Part shown: positions 15,977 to 25,282 of the stretch, in pieces
Numbering within the stretch: the stretch's first letter is position 1
Layout of the letters: each line of letters begins with the position of its first letter
NCBI RefSeq assembly: GCF_002091475.1
Contig: NZ_BCTR01000015.1
Coordinates: 1 to 34,026 of the forward strand
Direction of reading: 5' to 3'
DNA: 34,026 nt
Origin: Sphingomonas azotifigens NBRC 15497
Lineage (GTDB): Bacteria > Pseudomonadota > Alphaproteobacteria > Sphingomonadales > Sphingomonadaceae
The notes under the pieces: model-generated
What the model was told of the DNA's origin: nothing
The model's database searches: none
Seen by the model: only the letters and a program-made list of their open reading frames with translations
Position numbers and translations under genes: made by a program

Positions 15977-16755
15977 GGCCGATCCTGCTCGAACGCGATG
16001 GTCCGGTGGCGCAGATCCGGCTCCATCGGCCCGAGGCGGGCAACGCAATCAACCTCGCGCTTGCCGAGGCGCTGGCCGAGGCTGCGGCCGAGGTGGCGGC
16101 CGATGCGACGATACGCTGCGTGGTGCTGACCGGTACCGGCCGCATCTTCTGCGCCGGGGGCGACGTCGCGGCGATGGCGACCGCGGGGGCCGAGGCGCCA
16201 CGCCTGCTGCGCGGGCTGATCGATCCGCTCAACCGCGCGATCCTGACGCTGATGACGATGCCCAAGCCGCTGCTGGGCGTGGTCAATGGCGCGGCGGCGG
16301 GCGCCGGGCTCAGTCTCGCGTTGATCGGCGATGTCGTCATCGCCGCGCGCTCGGCCCATTTCACCGCTGCCTATACCGGTGTGGGCCTCACCCCTGACGG
16401 CGGCATGAGCTGGTTCCTGCCGCGCCTGATCGGCCTGCGCCGCGCCCAGGCGATGATTCTCACCAACCAGCGGCTCGATGCCGAGGCGGCGGAGCGATCG
16501 GGCCTCGTCACTGCCACCGTCGACGATGCAGCGCTGGCGGAGGAGGCGGCGGCTTGCGTCGCCCGGCTGGTCGCCGCGCCCGCCGCGGCACTGGGGGCAG
16601 CGCGCGGACTGTTGCTGGAGGGCGGGGCGGCATCGCTGCGCGACCATCTCGAAAGCGAGGCCGTCACCATCGAACGCAGCGGCGCACAGGCGGAGGCCCG
16701 GGAGGGGTTCGCCGCCTTCGCCGCCCGCCGCAAACCGAATTTCCAGGGAGTCTGA
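15973..16755 (+). CDS. PaaG-like enoyl-CoA hydratase/isomerase
   Basis: A 260-residue crotonase-superfamily protein. The oxyanion-hole segments FCAGGDVA and NGAAAGAGLS are present, but the two hydratase glutamates are not: the position after GAG-L is Ser114, and the QPE-type motif is replaced by AAYTGVGL. Instead an Asp (D142) in LTPDGG is kept, as in PaaG and delta3,delta2-enoyl-CoA isomerases. It is therefore more likely a double-bond isomerase than a hydratase. The ATG at 15973 follows GGAGG and overlaps the kinase stop (ATGA). An isomerase fits a pathway whose intermediates have double bonds in the 3,4-position, which would follow from 4-hydroxy chemistry or from an unsaturated terpenoid. 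Exact reaction is uncertain. Confidence 0.87.
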   Translation: MRPILLERDGPVAQIRLHRPEAGNAINLALAEALAEAAAEVAADATIRCVVLTGTGRIFCAGGDVAAMATAGAEAPRLLRGLIDPLNRAILTLMTMPKPLLGVVNGAAAGAGLSLALIGDVVIAARSAHFTAAYTGVGLTPDGGMSWFLPRLIGLRRAQAMILTNQRLDAEAAERSGLVTATVDDAALAEEAAACVARLVAAPAAALGAARGLLLEGGAASLRDHLESEAVTIERSGAQAEAREGFAAFAARRKPNFQGV

Positions 16756-16757
16756 GC

Positions 16758-18960
<2,203 letters not shown>

Positions 18961-19318
18961 GCGCTCCCTCTCAGGTACCAGCACCTCATCCTCCCCAAGC
19001 AACTCGCCAGGGATGACGGCCAATCGGTAGGCACCCTCCACCCCAACTGCGCTATCAAAAGGCCGAGCGAGCACGGCGAACCGATCGGCGGGGGCCGGCG
19101 CGTCGCGAGCATGGTCGATGACCGCGCGAACGACGCCGCGAAAATCCGCCCAGCTTTCCGAACGCCGAATCCACGTCCTCGACATGGCCGACCATCCAGG
19201 ACGGTGTACTATGTTCCCGATAGACGAGAGCCTGGATGATGAGCTCGCCACCTCCCTCGTGCTCACCGCGATCGGGTTCGGTGGTTTGGACGACGGACAG
19301 TTTCCAGGATTCCCTTGA
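18961..19318 (-). pseudogene. Decayed coding relic in the 624-bp gap before the integrase
   Basis: No intact gene is seen from 18961 to 19543. On the minus strand from 19318 a protein-like stretch reads ESWKLSVVQTTEPD, then GGGELIIQALVYREHSTPSW and MVGHVEDVDSAFGKLGG, after an in-frame TGA. Near 19150 the sensible reading moves to another frame, giving FRGVVRAVIDHARDAPAPAD and then RFAVLARPFDSAVGVEGAYR. Both parts have moderately high G/C in third positions. This looks like one gene broken by a frameshift and without a start. I do not recognise the family. The rest of the gap (19319-19543) is lower in G/C, with no convincing ORF. Confidence 0.3.
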
Positions 19319-19441
19319 TCAGAATGCGTCAGTGTTTTCTCGGCGGTGGTCATTTCGGTCTGAAAAAGCGTTAGCGAAACACTTTTGCAAAGTACCAAAT
19401 GGTTTCGGGCGAGGGTTTGTGTCCGGGTTTCGGACCAGATT

Positions 19442-19487
19442 TTTTGGCGGGCCACGAAGGGGCCACGGATCGCGGGCTCCGCCAAAA
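19442..19487. repeat. Inverted repeat in the gap left of the integrase
   Basis: TTTTGGCGG (19442-19450) is matched by CCGCCAAAA (19479-19487). The pairing extends inward by three more bases if one T is bulged. The interior holds two GGCCACG-like units. It has no T-tract beyond the stem, so it is not a normal terminator. It could be a protein-binding site or an end of the decayed region. Confidence 0.4.
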
Positions 19488-19543
19488 CCCACGCTTTTCT
19501 GCGGGCTACAGCTCCAGATGTGAGTCCTGTAAGCCCAAAGCAT

Positions 19544-20776
19544 CTAACAAGCCATCGCCTCAGGAAAAGGCAGGATAGTCGCCCCGTTGCGCAGGCTATC
19601 CAGCAGGTCCGACCACCACTGTGCCATGGCCACGCGTTCCTTCCAGTGTCTGCCGCGATGGTAAGCCGCGCGGACCCTGTCGCTGTCGCCGTGCGCCAAC
19701 GCGCGTTCGATGGCGTCGTAGGACCATTTGCCGGACTCGTTCAGCAGGGTGCTTGCCATTGCCCGGAAGCCATGTGCCGTCATCTCGTCGCTGGAATATC
19801 CCAGGCGGCGAAGTGCAGCGTTGAGCGTGTTGTCCGACATCGGTCGCGTGCGCGACCGCATTGACGGGAACACATAGCCATTCGGCCCCGTGATCGAGCG
19901 GATCTCAAGCAGGATGGCAATCGACTGAATCGAGAGTGGGACATGATGTGGCTTGCGCATCTTCATCTTCTCGGCCGGAATGGTCCACACGGCTGTGTCC
20001 AGGTCGATCTCGTCCCACCGGGCATGGCGCAGTTCCCCAGGGCGGACGAACACGTGGGGCGCTAGCTGCAGTGCCCATTTGGTCATTCCTTGGCCTTCGT
20101 AGCTGTCAATGGCGCGCAGCAGTTTGCCGACATCCTTCGCTTCGGTAACTGCGCCATAATGTGTGACGGTCGGCGTCAACAGCGCGCCACGCAGGTCCCG
20201 TGTCGGATCGGACTTCAATCGGGCAGTGGCGATCGCGTAGCGGAACACGGCGCTCGCCAGCTGGAGGGTTCGCCGCGCGCTCTCCAGTTTGCCGCGCTTC
20301 TCGATCTTCCGGATCGCAGCGAGCGCGTCGATCGGCTCGATCTCATGGATCGGCATCTTGCCGATCGAGCTGTCGAGCAGGCTGAGGAGATATTCGCTAC
20401 GCGACGCGGTCACAGGAGCCCATGCCCGGTCACCGTCCCGCCGCCTCTTTGAGCAGTATTCATTGGCGACTCGGGTGAAGGTAATATCCGCAAGCGCTTC
20501 CCTCCGGAGTTTCTCGCGATGTCGCTCCAGGGCGGGGTCTTTGCCTTCTGCGAGGAGTCCTCGGGCGTCGTCGCGCAGATTGCGAGCATCGCGCAGGCCA
20601 ACCTCAGGGTAGGAGCCGAGACTGAGCTTTTTTTCGACGCCGTGGCGCTTGTACTTCATGCGCCAAAGACGGGAGCCGGACGGCGAGACGAGCAGAAACA
20701 GGCCTAGCTCGTCGTACAGTTTGTAGGGCTTGTCGCGAGTCTTGGCCTTCCGAATTGCGATGTCGCTGAGAGCCAT
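19544..20776 (-). CDS. P4-type tyrosine recombinase (genomic island integrase)
   Basis: A 410-residue integrase. The N-terminal arm-binding domain of DUF4102 type (about 1-90) has ALSDIAIRKAK, the DELGLFLLVSPSGSRLWR region and LGSYPEVGLRDAR. It is followed by a SAM-like core-binding domain (about 95-190) and the catalytic domain. Catalytic residues visible are R245 (VRPGELR), H335 and R338 (HGFR), H362 (AHGDSD) and the nucleophile Y372 (AAYHR). The ATG at 20776 begins the family N-terminus; an open reading further upstream crosses a tRNA gene and is artefactual. The start lies about 200 bp from the 3' end of tRNA-Thr, the usual position for an integrase that targets a tRNA gene. All catalytic residues are intact, so it may be active. 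The gene is less G/C-biased than its neighbours, consistent with transfer. Confidence 0.95.
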   Translation of the reverse strand: MALSDIAIRKAKTRDKPYKLYDELGLFLLVSPSGSRLWRMKYKRHGVEKKLSLGSYPEVGLRDARNLRDDARGLLAEGKDPALERHREKLRREALADITFTRVANEYCSKRRRDGDRAWAPVTASRSEYLLSLLDSSIGKMPIHEIEPIDALAAIRKIEKRGKLESARRTLQLASAVFRYAIATARLKSDPTRDLRGALLTPTVTHYGAVTEAKDVGKLLRAIDSYEGQGMTKWALQLAPHVFVRPGELRHARWDEIDLDTAVWTIPAEKMKMRKPHHVPLSIQSIAILLEIRSITGPNGYVFPSMRSRTRPMSDNTLNAALRRLGYSSDEMTAHGFRAMASTLLNESGKWSYDAIERALAHGDSDRVRAAYHRGRHWKERVAMAQWWSDLLDSLRNGATILPFPEAMAC

Positions 20777-20780
20777 GGTT

Positions 20781-20861
20781 GGGGCCTTTCGTAGCGAGGG
20801 CCCGAACGGGTGGGGCCTCTTGCCAAATTTGAGGCCCGCAATCCTGCAAAAAAGGCCCCAC
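20781..20861. repeat. Repeated GGGGCCT motifs upstream of the integrase
   Basis: GGGGCCT occurs at 20781-20787 and 20812-20818 and in inverse orientation at 20853-20859. The second and third belong to a longer inverted repeat, GTGGGGCCT (20810-20818) and AGGCCCCAC (20853-20861). They lie directly before the integrase start. Arm-type integrase sites or an autoregulatory site are possible; neither is shown. Confidence 0.4.
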
Positions 20862-20912
20862 TTGGCATTGCGCTTTGATGGAACCAGACGAGCGATCACG
20901 AACCGGACGGCC

Positions 20913-20937
20913 AAAAAATACCGCAGATTTCTGCGGT
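20913..20937 (-). terminator. Rho-independent terminator downstream of tRNA-Thr
   Basis: On the minus strand ACCGCAG pairs with CTGCGGT around a four-base loop (20920-20937), followed by a run of six T residues (complement of 20913-20918). It lies 37 bases beyond the 3' end of tRNA-Thr and terminates its transcript before the integrase gene. Confidence 0.7.
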
Positions 20938-20948
20938 TTACAAAGCCG
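20934..20948. repeat. Near copy of the tRNA-Thr anticodon arm
   Basis: CGGTTTACAAAGCCG here matches CGGTTTACAAAACCG at 21008-21022, inside the tRNA anticodon arm, at 14 of 15 positions and in the same orientation. The copy partly overlaps the tRNA terminator hairpin. It may be an attachment-site remnant or chance palindromic similarity. Confidence 0.4.
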
Positions 20949-20973
20949 TATGGGATTTCCTGAGATCGAAAAA

Positions 20974-21049
20974 TGGTGCCGGTTGCAGGAATCGAACCCG
21001 CGACCTTCGGTTTACAAAACCGCTGCTCTACCAGCTGAGCTAAACCGGC
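20974..21049 (-). tRNA. tRNA-Thr (UGU anticodon), CCA encoded
   Basis: The 76-base minus-strand sequence folds as a complete cloverleaf: acceptor stem GCCGGTT/AACCGGC (seven pairs), D arm with AGCTGGTA, anticodon loop TTTGTAA with anticodon TGT (complement at 21014-21016), T arm GCGGG/CCTGC with one G-T pair and TTCGATT loop, discriminator A and genomic CCA. The 27-43 pair is the only mismatch in the anticodon stem. Reads ACA codons. The intact 3' end facing the integrase means any insertion restored the gene. Confidence 0.97.
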
Positions 21050-21137
21050 CCTGGCTTGCTGCGAAGCGAGGCTGGCCACGCATCTGCGCGGTTTGCGGCA
21101 GCGGGTCAAGCGGGAAGCGCCGCTTGACCCTGCCTGC

Positions 21138-21177
21138 AAAAAGTCGCCCGCCGGCAGGTGCTGGCGGACGACTTTTG
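21138..21177. terminator. Strong bidirectional rho-independent terminator after the TonB receptor
   Basis: AAAAGTCG-C-CCGCC (21139-21152) pairs with GGCGG-A-CGACTTTT (21063 bases into the line, 21163-21176) around a ten-base loop, a 14-position stem with one mismatch. Read on the minus strand it ends in TTTTT and closes the glycan operon about 50 bases after the receptor stop; read on the plus strand it ends in TTTT. Confidence 0.75.
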
Positions 21178-21226
21178 GTACTCTCGATGGCTACGCTCCC
21201 GGGCGGAACCCGGAAGCCCGCATCGC

Positions 21227-23998
21227 TTACAGGCGGAAGCTGACGCTGCCCGCGAAGGTTCGGCCGTTCTTGTAGAAGGCGGTCGGCGCGCGGCGGTCGC
21301 CGCTATACTGATAGTAGGTCTCGTCGAGCAGGTTCTGCGCGTTGACGCTGATCGAGATCTGCGGCGTCAGCTGGTAGCTCGCCGAGAAATCGAGCTGGCT
21401 GTAGGGCGCGACCATGTCGAGCGAGTTCAGGCGGCCGATCGTCCGGAAGTAGGACGAACGATAGTTGTAGCTCAGCCGGGCCTGGATCGGTCCCTTCTCG
21501 TAATAGGGGATCACGTTGACCGTGTGGCGCGACAGATAGGGCATGTTGAGGCCGTTGTCGGTCGAGGCATCGGCATAGCTGTAGTTGGCCTGCAAGCCGA
21601 ACCCGCCCCAGATTTCCGCCTGCCCGGCAACCAGCACGCCGTTGACCTTGGCGCTGCCGCCGTTGATCGGACGCGAAACGCCATAAGGAAGGAACTTCTG
21701 CTGCAGGCTGTTGAACAGCTGCACGCCTTCCTGGCGGGTGTTGATGATGTACGAACCGATCTCACGCCGGAACAATTCGAGCGAGAGCACGGCGCCCGGA
21801 CGCGGATAATATTCGGCCGAGAGCTCGTAGTTGGTCGACTCGTACGGCTTCAGGTCCGGGTTGCCGCCGCCGGCGTCGAAGGTGACATCATTCTGGCTGA
21901 ACGAGCCTGCCAGATCGCTGAAGCGCGGGCGTGCGATGACCTTGGCGACCGCGCCGCGCACCAGCACGTCCGGACGCACCGAATAGGCGATGTTGAACGA
22001 CGGCAGGAACTTCACATAGTCGTGCGAGACCGAGCTCGGCACGAAGATCGGGGTACCGCCCTGGTTCACCTGGCTGGTCGAGTTCGAGATCTGCTGGGTG
22101 TAGACCAGCCGGCCGCCCAGGTTGCCGCGGACGCCGCCCTGTTCGAAGTCGAGCTGGACATAGCCGGCCGCGGTGCTCTCCGAGACGTAATAGGTCGAGG
22201 TCGGCTTCGCGACGGGGATGTTGATCGAGTTGTTGAGGATGTCGATCACCGACTGACGCGGAATGTTGAGGAACACATTGCCGTTGCCGGTCAGGTTCAG
22301 GCCGTTGAACACGTTGTCCGGCGTCACCGTCGTCGGCACGCCGAGATCGGCGACCGTGTACGGGTTCGCGCGATAGGTGTTGCTGCCGCCGGCATCCTGG
22401 CGATTGATGTGGTGGACATATTTCAGGCCGCCGCGGAGCTTGGAGAAGAAGGCGATGTCGACCGGGAATTCCATGTCGATATTGCCGTACATGTCTTCAT
22501 CGGTGGTCTTGCTGATGTCGATGCCGCCGCTGCGGGCTGCCACCAGCTGCTTGCCGTTGACGATGATCGGCACGCCGTCGATCGTCTGTGCTTCCACGCC
22601 GTTGCTGTTGAAATAGTTGGCAGGGTTCTTGAGGTCGCCGGTGAAATCCAGCTTCGCGCTGTTGCCGGTGAACGCATAGCTGTAGGGCAGGCCGATCTGG
22701 GTATCGAACAGATACTCCGGGGTCTTGCCGCCGGTCGCCTTGCTCCAGCCGCCGCCGACGGTGATCTTACCGCCGTCGGGCGCGGTCCATTCGAACACGC
22801 CGTTGTAATTGTCGGTCTTCAGCTTGGTGCTGCGGACCAGCGTATCGAGCTGGGCATTCTGGGTGACGTTGCGGTCGGCCGCGCCGAAGCTGCCGGCGGT
22901 GACCAGGCCGCGATCGATCGTCAGCGACTGCGCGAGCGCGCCCGACCACGCACCCGGGATCACGTACAGCGACTGGCTGTAGTTGTTGTAGTTGCCGTCG
23001 ATGTGCAGGCCGTTGATCGTGATGCGGGTGCTCGGGCTCGGCTTGTACTCGACCGCGCCAAACAGGCTGGTGCGCTCGCGCTCCTGCTGGAAGAAGGCCT
23101 GGTTGATGCCGAACGGGTAGCGCGCGTTCAGCAGATCCTGACGGCTGCCGCCGGTGATCGTCGCGTTCGGGTTCTTCAGCAGCGGCTGGCCGCTCGCGTC
23201 GTTCAGGACGTTGCCGTTCGTGTCGGTCTGGAAGAAGTCCTTGCCCGGCGAATAGCCGAAGAACTCGACGCCGCCGCGGACGAGGTTCTGCTTGTCATAG
23301 GTGCCGGCAACGAGGATGCCGAAGGTCTGGGAATCGTTCTTCCAGCTGTACAGGCCCGAGCCGCGGACGCTGCCCTTCTCGGCGCGATCATTGTACGAAT
23401 AGCCGGCCGAGCCGAACAGCGTGTTGGCCTTGAGGTCGAGCGGTCGACGCGTGCGGACGATGACACTGCCGCCGATGCTGCCTTCCTCGAGGCGCGCTTC
23501 CGGCGACTTGTAGACTTCGAGGCGCTCGACCAGTTCGGGCGCGAGCAGCGAATAGTTGAAGGTGCGGCTGCTGGGATCGTTGTCGTTGCCGCCCCAATCG
23601 GCCGACGCGACGCCGTGGCCATCGAGCAGCATGCGGTTCAGCGCCGGATCGGTCCCGTGGATCGCGACCTTCTCACCCTCGCCGAAGCGGCGATCGATGC
23701 TGACGCCCGGAATGTGCGAAAGCGATTCCGCCACGTTGCGGTCCGGGAACTTGCCGATGTCTTCGGACGAAATCACGTCGACGACGGCGTTGGCGTTGCG
23801 CTTCACGTCGATCGCGCGACGCAGACTGCCGCGGATGCCGGTAACGACGATCTCGTCGCCGCCGGTGCTGGCGCTGTCGGCATCGCTCTGCGCCGGCTGC
23901 GGCGCGGCGTCCTGCGCGAACGCAGGCGCTGCCAGCGCTGCGACGAGCAGCGCTGCCGCGCAGGAGGAAGTCTTCAACGTGAACGACGTGGTACGCAT
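21227..23998 (-). CDS. Large TonB-dependent receptor of the glycan locus
   Basis: A 923-residue TonB-dependent receptor of the long Caulobacter/Xanthomonas carbohydrate type. The signal peptide covers about residues 1-28 (cleavage near AFAQD). The TonB box is DEIVVTG (48-54), followed by GSLRRAIDVKRNANAVVDVI and IGKFPDRNVAESLSHIPGVS, the plug signature of this class. The barrel ends in FAGSVSFRL. The ATG at 23998 is preferred because the signal peptide starts there and GAAGGA lies 12 bases upstream; ATG at 24010 or a TTG at 24028 overlapping the previous stop are alternatives. Members of this class import oligosaccharides such as maltodextrins, xylans and N-glycans. Being directly downstream of glycosylasparaginase in one operon with GH29, GH92 and GH125 upstream, it most likely imports N-glycan fragments or glyco-asparagine. 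Confidence 0.93.
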   Translation of the reverse strand: MRTTSFTLKTSSCAAALLVAALAAPAFAQDAAPQPAQSDADSASTGGDEIVVTGIRGSLRRAIDVKRNANAVVDVISSEDIGKFPDRNVAESLSHIPGVSIDRRFGEGEKVAIHGTDPALNRMLLDGHGVASADWGGNDNDPSSRTFNYSLLAPELVERLEVYKSPEARLEEGSIGGSVIVRTRRPLDLKANTLFGSAGYSYNDRAEKGSVRGSGLYSWKNDSQTFGILVAGTYDKQNLVRGGVEFFGYSPGKDFFQTDTNGNVLNDASGQPLLKNPNATITGGSRQDLLNARYPFGINQAFFQQERERTSLFGAVEYKPSPSTRITINGLHIDGNYNNYSQSLYVIPGAWSGALAQSLTIDRGLVTAGSFGAADRNVTQNAQLDTLVRSTKLKTDNYNGVFEWTAPDGGKITVGGGWSKATGGKTPEYLFDTQIGLPYSYAFTGNSAKLDFTGDLKNPANYFNSNGVEAQTIDGVPIIVNGKQLVAARSGGIDISKTTDEDMYGNIDMEFPVDIAFFSKLRGGLKYVHHINRQDAGGSNTYRANPYTVADLGVPTTVTPDNVFNGLNLTGNGNVFLNIPRQSVIDILNNSINIPVAKPTSTYYVSESTAAGYVQLDFEQGGVRGNLGGRLVYTQQISNSTSQVNQGGTPIFVPSSVSHDYVKFLPSFNIAYSVRPDVLVRGAVAKVIARPRFSDLAGSFSQNDVTFDAGGGNPDLKPYESTNYELSAEYYPRPGAVLSLELFRREIGSYIINTRQEGVQLFNSLQQKFLPYGVSRPINGGSAKVNGVLVAGQAEIWGGFGLQANYSYADASTDNGLNMPYLSRHTVNVIPYYEKGPIQARLSYNYRSSYFRTIGRLNSLDMVAPYSQLDFSASYQLTPQISISVNAQNLLDETYYQYSGDRRAPTAFYKNGRTFAGSVSFRL

Positions 23999-24024
23999 GG
24001 TGCTGGGCATTCCTTCTTGATACT

Positions 24025-25029
24025 TCAAAGATTATTGCCTGCGGCGGGCCGCAGGCTTTGCGCCGGCAGGACACTGGTCTTCCCGGCGAGATCGGTAACC
24101 GCATAGGTAAATCCCGGCTGCAGCGCATAGGCGCCGACGCGGCCGTTGCGATCGATGGCGAGGAACGCGACCTGCGCGTCCTTCACGGCATCACCGCGCA
24201 ATTTTGCGATGTGCAGCACGGCTTCGCGGCACGCTTCCATCGGGTGCATGCCGGCCCGCATCGACGACACGACGCGCGCCGATCCGGCGATCCGCGTCAC
24301 TTCCTCGCCCACGCCGGTGGAGGTCGCGGCGCCGACATCGGGCTCCACCATCAGGCCGCAGCCGGCCTGGGGGGAATCGCCCAGGCGCCCGCGCAGCTTG
24401 AACGCCATGCCCGAGGTGGTGCAGGCACCGGCCAGTCGGCCATCGGCATCACAGGCGACGATACCAATCGTGTCGTGATCGAGCGCCGAACCGCGCTGGT
24501 TCTCGATATTGGCGATCGGCTTGTACTTGGCAGTCTTCAGCCAGGCGCGCCACGCCGCTTCGGCTTCCGGAGTCAGCAGCCGCGTCTTGGGGAAGCCCTG
24601 TTCGAGCGCGAACTGGCGCGCGCCTTCGCCCACCAGGAAGGTGTGCGGGGTCTTTTCCATCACCCGGCGCGCGACCGAAATCGGGTGGAGGATGTCCTCC
24701 AGCGCACCCACCGCGCCCAGATTGCCGCGATCGTCCATGATGATCGCATCGAGCGTGACATGGCCGTCGCGATCAGGATAGCCGCCAAGGCCGACCGAAT
24801 GGTTTTCCGGGTCGGCTTCGGGCACCCAGGCGGCGGCTTCCACTGCGTCGAGCAGCGAGCCGCTCTTCTTCCACTGGGCATAGCCGGCCGCGTTGGCCGC
24901 AGCACCGAAATCCCAGGTGGAGACGATCAGGGCACGCGGGGCTTGTCCCTGCGCGAATGTCGTTCCTGCCGGCAGCGCTGCCGCGCCGGCCAGTCCCCAC
25001 TTCAATGCCTCGCGCCGATCCAGTCCCAT
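24025..25029 (-). CDS. Glycosylasparaginase, N4-(beta-N-acetylglucosaminyl)-L-asparaginase
   Basis: A 334-residue Ntn-hydrolase that cleaves the amide bond between GlcNAc and Asn, the last step of N-glycoprotein breakdown. The autocatalytic cleavage site and nucleophile are in HDTIG (T187), preceded by a spacer rich in charged residues. The segment ACTTSGMAFKLRGRLGDSP and GLMVEPDVGAATSTGVGEE are the family's substrate-binding and glycine-rich regions. The N-terminus LDRREALKWGLAGAAALP is a twin-arginine signal, so the enzyme is exported folded to the periplasm. The ATG at 25029 follows GAGGGGT; a TTG six codons upstream is less likely. The gene ends just before the receptor and is co-transcribed with it. 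It strongly marks the locus as one for Asn-linked glycans rather than free mannans. A plain asparaginase is less likely given the context and the HDTIG motif. Confidence 0.93.
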   Translation of the reverse strand: MGLDRREALKWGLAGAAALPAGTTFAQGQAPRALIVSTWDFGAAANAAGYAQWKKSGSLLDAVEAAAWVPEADPENHSVGLGGYPDRDGHVTLDAIIMDDRGNLGAVGALEDILHPISVARRVMEKTPHTFLVGEGARQFALEQGFPKTRLLTPEAEAAWRAWLKTAKYKPIANIENQRGSALDHDTIGIVACDADGRLAGACTTSGMAFKLRGRLGDSPQAGCGLMVEPDVGAATSTGVGEEVTRIAGSARVVSSMRAGMHPMEACREAVLHIAKLRGDAVKDAQVAFLAIDRNGRVGAYALQPGFTYAVTDLAGKTSVLPAQSLRPAAGNNL

Positions 25030-25140
25030 CGATGCACCCCTCTGCAACGCCGTTGCGCCGCGCTCCCTAGCTCAGGCGGGACGTCATCAGACTGTCACCG
25101 CTCGGAAGGGATGCTGTCATAGGTTCTATCGGCGTACAAT

Positions 25141-25186
25141 ACCAAATAAAGAAATTGGTTTTATATATGAGACGACATGGTCTCAT
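25141..25186. promoter_or_regulatory. Two inverted repeats upstream of the glycosylasparaginase-receptor unit
   Basis: ACCAA (25141-25145) and TTGGT (25155-25159) form one inverted repeat; ATGAGAC (25167-25173) and GTCTCAT (25180-25186) form a second with a six-base spacer. The stretch is AT-rich in an otherwise GC-rich region, has TATATA between the repeats, and lies 112 to 157 bp before the glycosylasparaginase start. It is a likely promoter with operator sites, perhaps for a LacI- or GntR-type repressor encoded outside the window. The rest of the 253-bp gap holds only the hairpin at 25228. Confidence 0.45.
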
Positions 25187-25227
25187 TCGTTACGTTTTGC
25201 GCGGGGTTGTTGCTCAAACGCCACGGG

Positions 25228-25251
25228 CCGGGCGGGTCACGGCCCGCCCGG
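25228..25251 (-). terminator. GC-rich hairpin after the GH29 gene
   Basis: CCGGGCGGG and CCCGCCCGG form a perfect nine-base stem with a six-base loop, 32 bases after the fucosidase stop on the minus strand. No T-tract follows, so it may be a weak or Rho-assisted terminator, or an RNA-stabilising hairpin separating the two halves of the locus. Confidence 0.45.
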
Positions 25252-25282
25252 TGCATGGTGGTCGCTGCCGCCAGGGAGCGGG

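Noticed and set aside
20777..21139. N-terminal extension of the integrase reading through the tRNA
   Set aside because: The extension is the translated reverse of tRNA-Thr (giving AGLAQLVEQRF and SIPATG) and of its downstream region; the integrase family N-terminus starts at 20776.
21158..24106. Very long plus-strand open frame over the TonB receptor
   Set aside because: It is antisense to a clear receptor gene, rich in Val/Arg/Asp repeats from codon bias, and has no family features.
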